From: Massilia sp. H6
GTDB lineage: Bacteria > Pseudomonadota > Gammaproteobacteria > Burkholderiales > Burkholderiaceae_D
Assembly: GCF_024802625.1 (NCBI RefSeq)
Contig: NZ_CP103372.1
Location: forward strand, 108,777 to 172,776
Direction: 5' to 3'
DNA length: 64,000 nt
Position numbers and translations under genes: made by a program. How positions within the stretch are numbered: the first letter of the stretch is position 1; each line of letters begins with the position of its first letter. The notes under the pieces were generated by a model. It was not told where the DNA came from and searched no databases. It saw only the letters and a list, made by a program, of their open reading frames with translations. Positions 35,590 through 44,932 of this stretch are shown here, one piece after another.

Positions 35590-36894
35590 ATGACTAAGAA
35601 AAACAGAAGTCTTGGATTGCAACAGTACACAGGCGTCGTCCAGGGCGCGACCCAACGTACGCCTGATGCTCGCATCAAGGTTAATTTAATCGATGTCGAA
35701 GCTCAGGTACGAACCCAGTTCGACGAGCAAGCCCAATCCGAACTCGATGCGTCAGTCAAGGCGCAGGGCGTCATCCAGCCCGTCGTGCTGCTGGCGAAAC
35801 CGGACGGTCGGTACCGCCTGGTCGCCGGCGAACGACGCCTGCGCTCGACGCTGAACAACGGTATCGACGACATCCCCGCCGTGATCCGGAGTAATCTCGA
35901 ACCGTGGGAGATCCGCCGGATCCAGGTGTCGGAGAACGCCGAACGCGACGACATTACCCCGCATGATGAAGCGCGCGCGGTCAGCGAGGACGTTGCGAAC
36001 TACGGTGTTCCGAAAACGATGGAGATCTGGAACCGTTCAGAGGGCTGGGTCAGCAAACGTACCTCGGTCTCCAACTACGCGGAACCATTAAAGCAGCTAC
36101 TGAAGGACCGGGTTCTCCGCGATCTTGAAGTGGCGGGCAGCCTGAATCAGATTTACGACCTGGACAAACAGGAATTCGCCCGTCTCGAAAAGCGCGTGCG
36201 CGAAGGGCTTCCGCTGTCGCGCGAAGAAGCCCGCGGCAAGGTACAGCAGGTCAAGGAATGGCTGAATGAAGCCAAGCAGCGTGAAGAACGCCGGCAGAGC
36301 CTTGGCCAACAGGCGGGGCGGAACAAGGGCACATCGCAGGCCGGAGCCGGGCAAAAGACATCGCCGAAGGACGGCGCCGCGTCCGAACGCCAGCCCGACA
36401 CCAAGTCGGCAGCCGCTGTTTCCAGCATCGACGTCACCACCACGGCAACTTCGCATTCCACTCGACCGGCGCCCGACGCACAGGTCAATCCAGGTGCGAA
36501 GGAGCCTGCGTCCGGCGCTACGGCCGCTGCGCCCGCGATCAGCAACGAACAAGCCTTGGTACTCGAGCAAATGGTCACGCTGTTCCAGAACGGCCTCGCC
36601 AACCGTGAGCTCATTAAGGACGTCCAGGATGAGTTGCTGGAACTGGGTGCCGACATGAACCAGACGGAGTGGGCAATGTGGAGTCTGTACCAGACGGTCG
36701 CGCTCCCGCTTCTGGCCGCCCTCGGCGAGACGCGCGCGCAGCGCTACCTGCAGCGCACTATCGCCGATCTGCGGAACGCGAAACCGCAGGCTTTGTGGGA
36801 AGCACTGCACCCGGCCACGGACGGAAAAGCCTCCGATGACTGGACCGCGGCCCGCACTCCCGTCGCGCCGATGCCGAAAGGCTGGCGTTTCTAG
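35590..36894 (+). CDS. parB: ParB/KorB-like centromere-binding protein
   Basis: 434 residues. A ParB N-terminal domain with GERRLRS (80-86) and NAERDDITP (116-124) is followed by a central HTH region (about 130-190), a charged helical linker (about 205-245), a low-complexity segment (about 250-320) and a C-terminal helical domain. The KorA homologue next door makes a KorB-like double role, partition and transcriptional repression, likely. The dispersed 18-bp palindrome is the obvious candidate binding site. Confidence 0.93.
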   Translation: MTKKNRSLGLQQYTGVVQGATQRTPDARIKVNLIDVEAQVRTQFDEQAQSELDASVKAQGVIQPVVLLAKPDGRYRLVAGERRLRSTLNNGIDDIPAVIRSNLEPWEIRRIQVSENAERDDITPHDEARAVSEDVANYGVPKTMEIWNRSEGWVSKRTSVSNYAEPLKQLLKDRVLRDLEVAGSLNQIYDLDKQEFARLEKRVREGLPLSREEARGKVQQVKEWLNEAKQREERRQSLGQQAGRNKGTSQAGAGQKTSPKDGAASERQPDTKSAAAVSSIDVTTTATSHSTRPAPDAQVNPGAKEPASGATAAAPAISNEQALVLEQMVTLFQNGLANRELIKDVQDELLELGADMNQTEWAMWSLYQTVALPLLAALGETRAQRYLQRTIADLRNAKPQALWEALHPATDGKASDDWTAARTPVAPMPKGWRF

Positions 36895-36938
36895 CGAACA
36901 CGCCGCTCGCGCGGCGCCCACCCTACAAGAGCTAAAAC

Positions 36939-37310
36939 ATGAAACTGAAGCGACTGACTCTCGAAGACTTCGACCGCCTGGCCGAAGGCACCCGTTTGCA
37001 GGACCGTACCCGCCAGCTCGCACGAGAGGTCCTGGTCGACGGCGAGACGCCTTCTGACGTGGCTGCGCGCGCAGGCATGACAAAGCAACGCGTGGGCCTG
37101 GCGGTAGGAGTCATCGAAAAAGCATACTTCGCGGACCAGGGAGGGGGGCTCGGCTGGGTTTCCATGGAAATGGAACTGCCCGAGCGGGTCGCGCTGCAGC
37201 TTGACGAGCTGGCCAAGGCGCTGAAGGCGTCCGGCGATCAAGCCAAACTCGAGCAAGCCTCCGAAATCGTCATGGCCGCCGTGTCAAAGGCGCGCAAGCT
37301 GCTCAACTAG
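36939..37310 (+). CDS. korA: KorA/TrfB-family transcriptional repressor
   Basis: 123 residues. The N-terminal region MKLKRLTLEDFDRLA then QLAREVLVDGETPSDVAARA closely follows the pattern of RK2 KorA (ARGVLVDGK-x6-A), including the HTH at about 38-60 (PSDVAARAGMTKQRVGLAV). RK2 KorA represses many plasmid promoters by binding a palindrome within the promoter. Here the promoter dyads at seven sites are candidate targets. Last gene of the operon, followed by a terminator. Confidence 0.85.
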   Translation: MKLKRLTLEDFDRLAEGTRLQDRTRQLAREVLVDGETPSDVAARAGMTKQRVGLAVGVIEKAYFADQGGGLGWVSMEMELPERVALQLDELAKALKASGDQAKLEQASEIVMAAVSKARKLLN

Positions 37311-37323
37311 CATCCCAGAAAGT

Positions 37324-37353
37324 GAAACGCCCAGCGAGCAGGCCGGGCGTTTC
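37324..37353 (+). terminator. Hairpin after korA
   Basis: GAAACGCCC (37324-37332) pairs perfectly with GGGCGTTTC (37345-37353) across a 12-base loop, 13 bases after the korA stop. No long T-run follows. The stretch to 37887 has no gene: all three + frames stay open near 37.5-37.9 kb because the DNA lacks stops, but none looks coding. Confidence 0.65.
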
Positions 37354-37887
37354 GGTACCATCATCACCAAGAAGCCGAAGCTCCATTGGATGGCAGGATC
37401 ATAGCAGATCCACTTTAAGCGCGTAAGTCATTCAGCGACTTGCCTGCTTCAGCCCGACTTTCAGCCTATCGGAGCTTGTTCCAGGCTTGATCCACCCTGA
37501 CTTGGCATGGCTGGGTCTTTACGGTGCGCCCCCCTCCCCTCACAACTTTGGCGGTCCGGCTCCCTCAGCCGGACGCCGCGCCGACGCCGTGCTGCCCTAC
37601 CCAATGCGTTCGCTACAGGCCTGTTCCGCGACCATTTACTTCGTCAGCGACCATGCGTCCGGTTCGGCCCGTGCCGTCGGTCGCTGCTCCACTACCGAAC
37701 GAAGGACACGACCGGCCGCAGGTACCGACGGCCTTCAAGCCGGCACATCCGCCGTCCGCCCGTCATTCCGTCCACGTGGCCAGCTTCGTCCAGCCCGGAC
37801 ACCAGGTCGTCCCCTCCCCCCTTCGTTCACGTGTCCAGATGCAAACCACTGTCTTTCTCAAATACATCGCGCAGTCGCGATCTATTG

Positions 37888-37915
37888 TTGACTTTCTCAC
37901 TCTACTAGATAGAAT
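37888..37915 (+). promoter_or_regulatory. Promoter of the rep operon
   Basis: -35 TTGACT (37888-37893), a 16-bp spacer and -10 TAGAAT (37910-37915). Upstream CTATTG (37882-37887) looks like half of the promoter dyad found at other operons but the second half is missing, so this promoter may escape that control. Confidence 0.65.
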
Positions 37916-37944
37916 GAAGCGGAACTTTTAAAGGTATGACATTC

Positions 37945-38289
37945 ATGAGTGCACTCATCAACTCAAGAGCCTTCCGCGAGGCGGCTGCAGCAGGCGCGCT
38001 CTCGGATCCTGCCGTCGTCGGCGTGGAAGGCGGCTACGTGCTCGAGGCGACCTTCGGCCAGGTCCGTACGCAGCTGAGCGCACGCAGCTCCTCCGGGGAG
38101 GAGAGCCGGCGCATCTTCGCCTCGCTGCAGTCGGCCGCCAGCTTCCTGCAGGACAAAGCACGGATACTTGCTTACACCGTCGATGCCTCGGGCCACCGCC
38201 CAGCGGCGTCGTCGCCCCGATACGCCCGCGTCGCTGAACGTCTACGCCAGGCGCACGCCGCCCTGCGGCCAGCCCCCCATCCCATGTAA
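37945..38289 (+). CDS. Small protein upstream of rep, 114 aa
   Basis: Start ATG 37945 lies at good distance from AAAGG; the ATG at 37936 is too close. A single small alpha/beta domain (about 1-85: INSRAFREAAAAGAL, VEGGYVLEATFGQVR, SLQSAASFLQDKAR, AYTVDASG) recalls ParC/KfrB-type partition-associated domains of plasmids. I rate that family link as tentative. It precedes rep by 12 bases. Confidence 0.55.
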   Translation: MSALINSRAFREAAAAGALSDPAVVGVEGGYVLEATFGQVRTQLSARSSSGEESRRIFASLQSAASFLQDKARILAYTVDASGHRPAASSPRYARVAERLRQAHAALRPAPHPM

Positions 38290-38301
38290 GCAGAGGTCTC
38301 G

Positions 38302-39426
38302 ATGTCCGAACAAGAAGCCGCCAGCCCGGCACCAAGAAAACGAGGCCAAGTCGCCCTGCGCAAACCGGCACCGTCATCAATTACCGAAGACGCCTTCCAG
38401 AGCCCACAGCTCAGCCTCTTCCAGAACTTCCTGGCGAATACACCGGCGCAACGTGAGCAGCTCTCCAATACCATTGCGCTATGGGACAGCATTCCCCGCT
38501 ACAGTATCTCCCGCAACCTGCAGAACCGGCTGCGCAACGAACACGGTACCCTGGATCTGCTGAAACTGAACTTCCGGCACAACAAGCAGGACTACCTCGC
38601 GACCATCACGCCAGCACGTATCGAGGTCAAGGAAGGGCCGGAAAAGGGCAAGACCGTCGACTTCTACCCCAGCGCCTCCGAAGAGCTGATCGAGGACGCG
38701 CTGCGGAAGATGGCCGCGGACCAGCAGCAGCAACAAGGCTTCTTCGACAAAAAGGGATACGTCAGCGGCATCGCGTTCTCGCTCTACCAGCTGCGCGAGG
38801 AACTTGCCGCGCGTGGGCATACGCGCTCGTACCGGGAGATTCAGCTCAGCCTTGAAATACTTCACAAAACGCACATCGACGTGAAGGCCGACGCAGGCAG
38901 GGACGAGCACATCGCCGGCAGCACGTATTTCCCGGCAATGCAGGCAGTTCGCCGCAAGGACATCGACGCCGATCCGAACGCTCGCTGGGTCGTGCAGTTC
39001 CACCACCTTGTCACGCGCAGCATCGACCAGGTCACCTACCGCCAATTCAACTATCATCAGCTGATGGGACACCGCAGCCAGCTCTCGCGCTGGATCCACA
39101 AGCAGCTGGTGATGAAGTTCACCTTCGCCGCGATCGGGCAGACGTTCAAAATGATGTTCTCGACGATCCAGCGCGACAGCGCGCTCCTCAGCGGATACAA
39201 GGAGACAAGGCAGGCCGTGGTCGCCGTTGTCGAGTCGCTCGAGGAGCTGAAGACCTCGGGCCTGCTCATGGACGCCGTTAAGGGCAACGAAATCCGCGGC
39301 GCCAGGAACAAGCTCGAGGACGTCGAATTCATCCTGACGCCTTCGCACGACTTCGTTCGCGAAGTAAAGGCCGCGAACAAACGACGCCAGCTGGCCGGCG
39401 CTGCAGACCCGCTCGTCGTCACCTGA
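38302..39426 (+). CDS. rep: Plasmid replication initiator (Rep)
   Basis: 374 residues, rich in basic and Gln residues, with two winged-helix-like regions, about 85-190 (FDKKGYVSGIAFSLYQLREE) and about 215-300 (TRSIDQVTYRQFNYHQLMGH). Its position just before an array of about 13 iterons and a DnaA box defines it as initiator. The exact family is uncertain: size and layout resemble TrfA- or RepA-like initiators. Confidence 0.8.
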   Translation: MSEQEAASPAPRKRGQVALRKPAPSSITEDAFQSPQLSLFQNFLANTPAQREQLSNTIALWDSIPRYSISRNLQNRLRNEHGTLDLLKLNFRHNKQDYLATITPARIEVKEGPEKGKTVDFYPSASEELIEDALRKMAADQQQQQGFFDKKGYVSGIAFSLYQLREELAARGHTRSYREIQLSLEILHKTHIDVKADAGRDEHIAGSTYFPAMQAVRRKDIDADPNARWVVQFHHLVTRSIDQVTYRQFNYHQLMGHRSQLSRWIHKQLVMKFTFAAIGQTFKMMFSTIQRDSALLSGYKETRQAVVAVVESLEELKTSGLLMDAVKGNEIRGARNKLEDVEFILTPSHDFVREVKAANKRRQLAGAADPLVVT

Positions 39427-39503
39427 CCGGATTTCTAACTGACGCCTCGCTATCGGCCGCCTCCGCAACCACGCGGCCGCCGCCCCTGGGACCTCGACGT
39501 CCC

Positions 39504-40144
39504 GGGAGGTGCGGCTGACAGGTCGCCACCACGCGGTAGGTTTAGCTGACGCGTCGCCAGCATCAAGGAGGTTTAGCTGACGGGTGAATACGCCATCACG
39601 ACACGAATTGCCGCACTGCGGTAGGTTTGTCTGACGGGTCGAAAGAAAAAACCAGCGCGCCGGTAGGTTTGGGTGACGGGTGCGTTTTGGTTGCCATATA
39701 TCAAGACGTCGAAAACTCAATCAATATTAAAGAAATACCCAAATTGGAAACTTTTATTGACGGTGCAGAGTTTTTCAACCCCAACGTCCTATACGAAACT
39801 ACATCAAGAGTATCCAAAAACGCTAGGGAGGTTCGGCTGACGGGTGGAATTCCTCCGGTAGGTATGGGTGACAAGTGGCCCGAAAAAGCGGTAGGTTTGG
39901 ATGACAGGTGCCGGAAGGTATGACTGACGGCCGCTTAATCATTAAGCAGCGGGCACCCGGGCCACATCGTCGAGTAGGGAGGTTTCACTGACACCGGGTC
40001 AAAACATCGGTAGGTATGGCTGACACGAGCACTGTGAACAGGAGGTATGCCTGACGGGTGAGGCAGATTCCACAAAAAGCAGCCGTTTCGGTCGTGAAAA
40101 AAGGGCGCGGTCAACTGATCTCGGAAGGTATGGCTGACGGAAGG
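39504..40144 (+). repeat. oriV: oriV iteron array
   Basis: About 13 direct repeats with consensus GGTAGGTWTGGCTGAC followed by GGGTG in the best copies, starting near 39504, 39535, 39565, 39620, 39662, 39826, 39857, 39890, 39913, 39977, 40009, 40041 and 40123. A degenerate copy is at 39429. Spacing is irregular (about 23-40 bp, with larger gaps). The gap 39690-39825 is strongly AT-rich and is a candidate unwinding element. No gene lies between 39427 and 41041. Confidence 0.9.
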
Positions 40145-40183
40145 GTGCCGGTAAGCACATGATTTCTTTGGATAATTTTCATG

Positions 40184-40192
40184 TTATCCACA
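40184..40192 (+). other. DnaA box
   Basis: TTATCCACA, a perfect consensus DnaA box, 40 bases after the last iteron and next to AT-rich, pyrimidine-rich DNA (40150-40225). It supports this as the replication origin. Confidence 0.8.
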
Positions 40193-40383
40193 GGCCTATC
40201 CTTTTAGCCTTTTCTCTATCCTTTTACTACCCATAGAAGCCGCATACTCCACTTCCAGAGCACACAATCCCGAACACAAGCGCGACTACACTGGTCATCA
40301 GTACAGCAATACAATCCTCGCTCGAGACCCGCGACCGCGCACCACCTCTCAGCACGCAACACGAAATCGACATCGCTAAGCAC

Positions 40384-40690
40384 GATGTGCCGTTCCACCG
40401 CATACCTATCGCCCATCTCCGGCAGGATCGCACACCTCCTGGCTATGCCGTCAAGGCGCTCCTCGCCCGTTCGGTGCTCGCCTTCGGCTGCGCTCCGCAT
40501 GCGGCCTGCGGGGCGTCCATGACGTCGCCAGGAGGCATGCGACCGTGCCTGCGAGGCGATAGGTACACGGTGTCACTAGGCAGCTGGCCTGTGCACCACT
40601 AGTTCCTGGCTGCCCAACCGAGCAGACAACACCGTCAGGGCCTGTTCCGGCCCCGACACCCGGCCCGAGGCTTCCAGGTTCCGGTGTCGC
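40384..40690 (+). repeat. Long repeat B, copy 1 (diverged)
   Basis: Shares most of its length with the B part of the repeats ending at 46440, 52820 and 60107, but with several substitutions. The outer stem GGTGTC/GACACC and the inner GGCCTG/CAGGGCC are kept while the GGGGC arm is lost. It lies upstream of the operator at 40908. Confidence 0.8.
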
Positions 40691-40700
40691 CACCGCTCCA

Positions 40701-40719
40701 CATGTCAGCCAAACCTCCC
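40701..40719 (-). repeat. Isolated inverted iteron
   Basis: On the minus strand this reads GGGAGGTTTGGCTGACATG, a close match to the oriV iterons but in opposite direction and about 560 bp beyond the array. It could allow Rep-mediated looping (handcuffing) or local repression. Confidence 0.6.
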
Positions 40720-40818
40720 GCCAACTCGTGCCGGCACGTTTACCGCAAAGACCGGATCCACGTCATCCGCTCAGTTTGTCTGGCGATCCAGGCCAAATGC
40801 CCGGTGCCTGCACTGGGA

Positions 40819-40836
40819 ACTTTCGCGCGCGAAAGT
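40819..40836. repeat. 18-bp palindrome copy 5, exact
   Basis: Exact copy 72 bp upstream of the promoter dyad at 40908. This spacing is like the class II KorB sites of RK2, which act on a promoter from a distance. Confidence 0.9.
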
Positions 40837-40907
40837 CCAACGCGCCGGCCGCACGCCGCTGTTCAGGCTCGTCGACTGACATCAATTCTCGCACGGTCGA
40901 TCTTACG

Positions 40908-40938
40908 CTATTGACCGTCAATAGTTGTGGTGTATAAT
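40908..40938 (+). promoter_or_regulatory. Promoter/operator dyad 2, C5-methyltransferase operon
   Basis: CTATTGACCGTCAATAG (40908-40924) is a perfect 17-bp dyad. -35 TTGACC is part of it; 16 bp later comes a consensus -10 TATAAT (40933-40938). This is the strongest-looking promoter of the set. Confidence 0.85.
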
Positions 40939-40945
40939 AGATTCT

Positions 40946-40998
40946 GTTGGAGCAGCCCTGTTTTCCAACGAACCGCCCGCCGGCGTGAGCAGACGCCG
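40946..40998 (+). promoter_or_regulatory. Two-hairpin leader with GAGCAG loop, copy 2
   Basis: First hairpin GTTGGA/TCCAAC (40946-40951, 40964-40969), then ACCGCCC, then stem CGGCGT/ACGCCG (40981-40986, 40993-40998) around GAGCAG. It is followed by AACCATCATCATCACGGAG before the first start codon. Confidence 0.8.
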
Positions 40999-41041
40999 AC
41001 GACGCGCCAACCGAAACCATCATCATCACGGAGATCTAGCC

Positions 41042-41119
41042 ATGGACAATTCACCACTTGGATACGCTTCGAAACGCATCGCGTCGCGCAGCGCTTCACT
41101 CCTCCAGTTGCCGCAGTGA
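41042..41119 (+). CDS. Possible 25-aa leader peptide before the methyltransferase
   Basis: ATG 41042 has GGAG nine bases upstream and reads MDNSPLGYASKRIASRSASL plus five residues to TGA at 41117-41119. The methyltransferase ATG follows 16 bases later with its own GAGGAG. It may be a true leader peptide coupling translation or a start-site artefact. Confidence 0.4.
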   Translation: MDNSPLGYASKRIASRSASLLQLPQ

Positions 41120-41135
41120 TTTCGAGGAGACGACC

Positions 41136-43175
41136 ATGCTGACCAAAGAAATCAAGCACTTCCACTTTTGCTGCGGCATCGGCGGCGCAGCGAAAGGGTT
41201 CAACAAAGCCAACCCACGTGTCGGCGTGCTCGCCGCGCGCTTCCGCTGCCTGGGCGGCGTCGACGTCGACCCTTCCGCAATCCGTGACTTCAACCGCCTA
41301 GTGGGCGTCCCCGGAACCGTGATGGATCTGTTCACCCGCAGCCAATACATCGCGTTTCACGGCAAGGAGCCGCCAGCTGCCTGGCGCGAGATGGGGCCGG
41401 CCGACATCCGGCGTGCCGCCGGCAACGAACGGCCGAACATCGTATTCATCTCCTCGCCGTGCAAAGGTGCGTCCGGGCTGCTTTCCGAGAAGATGAGTCA
41501 GACGGCCAAGTACCAGGCGCTGAACGAACTGACCTTACGGTGCATCTGGCTGATGGTCGAGGCCTGGGCCGACGATCCCGTCGACCTCATCGTTTTCGAA
41601 AACGTACCGCGCCTGGCCACGCGCGGGCGCCACCTGCTGGACCAGATCAACCAGGTGCTGCAGCGATACGGCTATGCGGTCGCCGAGACGACGCACGATT
41701 GCGGTGAGCTGGGCGGCCTCGCCCAGTCCCGTAAGCGCTTCCTGCTGGTCGCCCGCCATACGGAGAAGGTGCCCCCGTTCCTCTACGAGCCCGACAAGAA
41801 AAGCCTGCGCGCCGTCGGCGACATCCTCGGCCGGATGCCGTTCCTGGGCGACGAGACCGCCGGCCCGATGCACCGGATCCCGCGCCTGCAGTGGAAAACC
41901 TGGGTCCGTCTCGCCTTCGTCGAGGCGGGCTCCGACTGGCGCAGCCTGAACCGCCTGGCGGTCGAGAATGGGCGCTTGAGGGACTACCTGATCGTGCCAC
42001 AAATGCACCGCGGCGTGCTCGGCGTGAATCCCTGGAACGGCACAGCCGGCACCGTGACCAGCCGCGGAATGCCCAACAATGGCAATTTCGCGGTTGCGGA
42101 TCCGCGGCACGCCGGCCCGGACAAGCACAGCAACGAGCTGCGCATCGGTACGTGGCACGCGGCGTCCCGCGTCGTGTCGGGCGCGCACGGTAGCGGGCAA
42201 TGCGTCGCCGATCCGCGTTTCGACCAATCGAAGAAGTGGAACGACGGCCAGGCATATGGGGTGCACCAGTGGACCGAGGCGACCGGCACGATCGCAGGCC
42301 AGCAAGCGCCGGGCCAAGGCGCTTATTCGGTCGCAGATCCGCGCACGGACGGCATCGAGACACACAAGAACGTCTACCGGATCATTCCCTGGGGTGGCAC
42401 GGCCGGAACCGTCACCAGCGGCCACGGTCCCAGCAGCGGCGGCGGCTGCGTCGCCGACCCCCGGCCGCCGCAACGGGATCTGTTCAGCAAGTACGCCGTC
42501 AGCGGCTGGTCCGGAACCACTGGCACCGTCATCGGCGGCGACGACTCAGGAGCGTATGCAGTGGCAGATCCGCGCTCGTCGAGCAGCTTCCAGGGTGCGG
42601 GCAAGTACCTGGTAACGCCTTTCGATGAGTCGGCCGGCACCGTGATCGGCGGAAGCACCTCGGGCCAGGGCGCGTTCGCCGTCGCGGATCCGCGTACCAG
42701 TCTCGATCGAAAGCGGGGCGACGCGTACCTGACCTGTGGCCACTACGGGATCGTGCCCTGGAGCTCGCACTGCGGCGCCGTCAGCGCTGCTGCCGGCCAC
42801 GACAACGGCAGCTGGAGCGTAGCTGACCCGCGCATCGAGGCGCTTCCCGCTCTCGATCAGAAAATGGTCGCCATCATCCAGGCCCTCGACGGTACCTGGC
42901 ACAGGCCCTTTACGACGCTTGAGCTGGCCGCCCTGCAGAGCCTGATCGAGCCTGAGGAATACCTGCTGCTGGACGGGATGTGCGACAGCCTCTGGCGCGA
43001 GCATATCGGCAACCTGGTACCGCCAGATGCCGCGGAAGCGATCGCCGACGTCTGCGGGACCACCTTGCTTCTGGCGGCATCCGGCGAGACCTTTGTGCTC
43101 AGCGCGGCGCCGATCTGGGTGCGCAACGTGGCCCTTGCGCTGACTATGCCGGCGGAAAAGCCGCTGCCTTTCTAG
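41136..43175 (+). CDS. C5-cytosine DNA methyltransferase with internal VADPR repeats
   Basis: 679 residues. Motif I-like FHFCCGIGGAAKG (9-21), motif IV SSPCKGAS with catalytic C109, motif VI ENV (155-157), motif VIII QSRKRFLLVAR (197-207). Between about 310 and 590 lie seven repeats ending in VADPR, most with an upstream PW-GTAGTVT segment. The C-terminal part after about 600 carries the last motifs. Start chosen for GAGGAGACGACC. Motif spelling is divergent (PCKG rather than PCQG). In a leading region it may modify incoming DNA against host restriction. Confidence 0.85.
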   Translation: MLTKEIKHFHFCCGIGGAAKGFNKANPRVGVLAARFRCLGGVDVDPSAIRDFNRLVGVPGTVMDLFTRSQYIAFHGKEPPAAWREMGPADIRRAAGNERPNIVFISSPCKGASGLLSEKMSQTAKYQALNELTLRCIWLMVEAWADDPVDLIVFENVPRLATRGRHLLDQINQVLQRYGYAVAETTHDCGELGGLAQSRKRFLLVARHTEKVPPFLYEPDKKSLRAVGDILGRMPFLGDETAGPMHRIPRLQWKTWVRLAFVEAGSDWRSLNRLAVENGRLRDYLIVPQMHRGVLGVNPWNGTAGTVTSRGMPNNGNFAVADPRHAGPDKHSNELRIGTWHAASRVVSGAHGSGQCVADPRFDQSKKWNDGQAYGVHQWTEATGTIAGQQAPGQGAYSVADPRTDGIETHKNVYRIIPWGGTAGTVTSGHGPSSGGGCVADPRPPQRDLFSKYAVSGWSGTTGTVIGGDDSGAYAVADPRSSSSFQGAGKYLVTPFDESAGTVIGGSTSGQGAFAVADPRTSLDRKRGDAYLTCGHYGIVPWSSHCGAVSAAAGHDNGSWSVADPRIEALPALDQKMVAIIQALDGTWHRPFTTLELAALQSLIEPEEYLLLDGMCDSLWREHIGNLVPPDAAEAIADVCGTTLLLAASGETFVLSAAPIWVRNVALALTMPAEKPLPF

Positions 43176-43452
43176 GGATCGGTGAGGTGGCGAGGCCGCG
43201 CGAAGGCTCCATCCCGGCGCTTTTACGTGGCTTCGTAGCCGGCGGCGCCTGCGCGCCACCAGGTCGACGGGCGCCGCCGCTCTCCTGCAGGTTTCTCTGA
43301 CGCCGCATGGTCAAGGCTGCAGGACACGTTTCCGTCATCGTGTAGTTCCGGAACGGGCATGGACGAACAGCCCGATAAGTATGATCCGCCCCAAAAATCA
43401 CTGTGCATGATCTGGCAAACTCAGCAACCACTCTAACAATCCACTCCCTATC
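43176..43452. other. Intergenic, one iteron-like match
   Basis: No gene. CAGGTTTCTCTGACG near 43287 resembles an oriV iteron but stands alone and is imperfect. Nothing else is recognised. Confidence 0.3.
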
Positions 43453-44100
43453 ATGTCCCAAGCTAAACGCCATCCTGCGCCGGCTGTTCCCGGCGTAGCC
43501 AAGGTTCTTGACCCCAGTGTGCGCGCACCAGGCATCGGCCGCGTAGCCTTTCGCGTCATCGTCTTCGGCCTGTTACAGAAGCTGATCAATATGGTCGTAA
43601 TCTTCACAGCTACCCAGAATGGCCTCAATCACGAGTCGGCTACAAGCTCCGACCTGCAGGCGTTTGGGGTCGTGTTGTTCGTGCTATTTGCGGCGGTTAT
43701 TTGCCCAGTCGTCGAGACGATCGCGCTGCAGGCGCTTCCGCTCGAGGTGATGCGCAACAAGGGCGTGCCTCGGCCGCTGGCCATCCTGGCATCGGCTCTC
43801 CTGTTTGGCCTGTGGCATGCGCGCGAAGGCGCAGCCAAGGTAGCGGGCACGTTCGCGGTGGGGCTGATGCTGGCATGGATCTATGAGCGGTATCGGGACG
43901 AGAACACGATTCCTTGGGTGCTTGCGGTGACCGCCATCGAGGCGGCCAGCCCGGGGTTTTGGACGGGAATGAAGCTGGGCCTGCAGGGTCTGTTTTCGCG
44001 CTTCTCGCCAACAGGCTTCATGTACGTCGCGTTGCCGCACGTCGTCTCGAACACGATCGCTCTGGTTGCTCTCATTGCGATCAGCATTTCAAAAAACTAA
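43453..44100 (+). CDS. CPBP-like membrane protein with altered motif 1
   Basis: 215 residues and about five membrane helices. FGLWHA (about 120-125) and ALPHVVSNTIAL (about 195-206) correspond to CPBP motifs 2 and 3, but motif 1 reads VETIALQ instead of EExxxR. Loss of the second Glu and the Arg suggests altered or absent protease activity. It is unrelated in detail to the CPBP protein at 32507-33388. No good RBS is visible. Confidence 0.65.
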   Translation: MSQAKRHPAPAVPGVAKVLDPSVRAPGIGRVAFRVIVFGLLQKLINMVVIFTATQNGLNHESATSSDLQAFGVVLFVLFAAVICPVVETIALQALPLEVMRNKGVPRPLAILASALLFGLWHAREGAAKVAGTFAVGLMLAWIYERYRDENTIPWVLAVTAIEAASPGFWTGMKLGLQGLFSRFSPTGFMYVALPHVVSNTIALVALIAISISKN

Positions 44101-44220
44101 TCGGGATAGCCCAGGCAGCCCTGGCCGTTATACCCACCCTGCGGTCGGCCGATCCTGAATCCACGCAGCGTTTTGAACCAGGTGTCCCGGCTCTCGATCG
44201 GCACCACTTTGGAGAACAAC

Positions 44221-44436
44221 GTGAATACTGTCTTTGGCGAGGTGCCACCCGGCGTTCCCTTCAAATTCCCCGGCGACGCCCGTTTGTGGGTAGCCGACGC
44301 TGAGCGATACGCCCATACGCTCGAGTCCGACGACGATGCCAGGAGCTGGAGAGACCTGGTGTTGTTCGAAGAGCCGGTCGAGCTGGTCGCCGAGGTCCCA
44401 CTCGGAGCGGATGGACAAGAAGCGCCGGGCGTGTAA
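44221..44436 (+). CDS. Hypothetical acidic protein, 71 aa, GTG start
   Basis: GTG 44221 has GGAG nine bases upstream. The product is small, acidic and soluble (PFKFPGDARLWVADAERYAH). No family recognised. Confidence 0.45.
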   Translation: MNTVFGEVPPGVPFKFPGDARLWVADAERYAHTLESDDDARSWRDLVLFEEPVELVAEVPLGADGQEAPGV

Positions 44437-44700
44437 ACAGGCAAGGGTTGGCTACGCGGGCCGCGTCCGGAACGCCAACGCTGCACCGCATAACGGCAGG
44501 CTGTGGTGCGTGCTGCAGCTCACCCACCACCACACCGTGTGCGCATCGACGCCACGCTCCGGGAACGCACGATCCCGCTCGAGCTGGAGGTCGATCCCGC
44601 AAGCGGTCAGGAGAGAAAAGCTTGCTCGGCGAAACGCTTCGTCCCGGCGTCAGGCCGTTCGCGCGCACGAACCTGTCTCCTCGGCCGAAACGGCGGCCCA

Positions 44701-44718
44701 ACTTTCGCGCGCGAAATT
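44701..44718. repeat. 18-bp palindrome copy 6, one mismatch
   Basis: ACTTTCGCGCGCGAAATT. It sits in the gene-free stretch 44437-44932 upstream of the 262-residue gene, where I find no promoter dyad of the repeated type and no convincing sigma70 promoter. Confidence 0.75.
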
Positions 44719-44932
44719 TTGGCGGGGTTTCTGGACAAGCTCGCGCGGGCCGGGTATCCTCGGATCAGCGACCCATGTTCCACTCGGAATATGGGCAAAG
44801 CCTAACGTGGCTGACGACGGGCTGTCGGGTAAAACGTGGATTTGGCAGTTTATTTTGAATTCCAGCATCGAGCTTCTCGTGCGGATATTCAGCCCCCCAT
44901 TCTTTGGGATCCCATTTACCCAGGAGTTCGTC

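Noticed and set aside
37487..37931. Gene in the stretch where three + frames are open
   Set aside because: All three frames are open together, which reflects base composition; no frame shows a good RBS or recognisable protein.
43286..43301. Second origin suggested by an iteron-like match
   Set aside because: Single imperfect copy with no array, DnaA box or AT-rich element nearby.
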